From contig JACZVB010000096.1 of the NCBI GenBank assembly GCA_022572865.1, positions 1 to 6,152 on the forward strand: a DNA stretch of 6,152 nucleotides. Direction: 5' to 3'. This document shows positions 6,061 through 6,152 of the stretch, one piece after another. The stretch is from Chloroflexota bacterium. Lineage in GTDB: Bacteria > Chloroflexota > Dehalococcoidia > Plut-88900. Both the position numbers and the translations under genes were made by a program. A model generated the notes under the pieces. That model saw nothing but the letters and a program-made list of their open reading frames with translations, was not told the origin of the DNA and made no database searches. Every line of letters begins with the position of its first letter. Position 1 is the first letter of the stretch.

Positions 6061-6082
6061 ATAAGACTTATATACCATAAGT
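6061..6082. repeat. Operator-like dyads over the -10 box
   Basis: Three copies of one half-site lie in 22 bp: ATAAG (6061-6065), its inverse CTTAT (6067-6071), and ATAAG again (6077-6081). They form two overlapping dyads, ATAAG-A-CTTAT and ACTTAT-ATACC-ATAAGT (6066-6082). They cover the -10 box of the operon promoter, as an autorepressor site would. The binding protein is unknown; the HTH protein is one candidate. Confidence 0.4.
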
Positions 6083-6098
6083 ATAACTACTATGTCAA
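6069..6098 (-). promoter_or_regulatory. Candidate promoter of the HTH-recombinase operon
   Basis: On the - strand TTGACA (6093-6098, full consensus) is followed after 18 nt by TATATA (6069-6074), or after 17 nt by GTATAT. Transcription would start near 6062, about 60 nt before the ATG at 6000. The tract is clearly AT-rich compared with the genes. The -10 box is overlapped by a dyad, so the promoter is probably repressible. Confidence 0.55.
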
Positions 6099-6112
6099 CA
6101 CCATATAGACTA

Positions 6113-6152
6113 AACATGATGTTTTATAATGTGTTACATGGATAAGAATCCA
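6113..6152 (+). other. AT-rich edge with a palindrome, a TATAAT box and a possible divergent start
   Basis: AACAT-G-ATGTT (6113-6123) is a perfect short dyad. TATAAT (6125-6130) follows, without a good -35 box. An ATG at 6138 opens a frame (MDKNP) that runs off the window. There is no ribosome binding site, so this is only a hint of a divergently read element gene such as a repressor. Confidence 0.2.

Larger units (their letters stand above)
3420..6152 (-). mobile_element. Integrated element in comEC (left part only)
   Basis: From the comEC junction to the window end the DNA carries a serine recombinase, an HTH protein and an AT-rich control region, all read on the - strand towards the junction. 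A recombinase gene next to the insertion point and ending at the att site is the usual layout of integrative elements and prophages using large serine recombinases. No capsid, conjugation, replication or cargo gene is visible, so the type of element cannot be told. The far end and the rest of comEC are not in this window. Confidence 0.75.

Overview
The window looks like a bacterial chromosome of high GC content from a poorly characterised lineage. The closest feel is Chloroflexota (Dehalococcoidia-like). That is inference from the comEA-comEC arrangement, the GTG/TTG starts and the style of the recombinase; no marker here proves it.

Left part (1-1000). A BCP/PrxQ-type peroxiredoxin is read on the + strand at 119-580. 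It is continuous in one frame except for a TGA at codon 46, exactly where the family has its peroxidatic cysteine. A strong stem-loop starts four bases after the TGA, with the geometry of a bacterial SECIS. The simplest reading is a selenocysteine peroxiredoxin that a standard gene caller would cut to a 105-residue fragment. After it comes a decayed 3' end of a tyrosine recombinase (about 601-747), then tRNA-Leu(CAA) and tRNA-Phe(GAA), both on the - strand.

Middle part (1000-3420). Divergent promoters separate the tRNAs from a competence operon. A near-consensus promoter (TTGACA-17-TATAGT) drives comEA (SLBB plus helix-hairpin-helix, membrane-anchored DNA receptor). comEC (DNA-uptake channel) follows 36 nt later. 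comEC keeps its N-terminal and transmembrane competence domains but stops just before the expected C-terminal metallo-beta-lactamase domain.

Right part (about 3420 to the end). comEC is cut by a mobile element whose visible end holds a convergent large serine recombinase gene (3365-4975) and, upstream in the same operon, a helix-turn-helix protein of unknown function (5002-6000). An AT-rich leader with a promoter and operator-like dyads for this operon lies at 6001-6152. The last codons of the recombinase are read from host comEC DNA and the last codons of comEC from element DNA, so the junction is well bracketed near 3415-3435. The recombinase has the catalytic serine but lacks two of the arginines normally conserved in serine recombinases. 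The other end of the element and the 3' part of comEC lie outside the window.

The three main points are a probable unannotated selenoprotein with its SECIS, an element that splits comEC between channel and nuclease-like domain, and an atypical catalytic centre in its recombinase.
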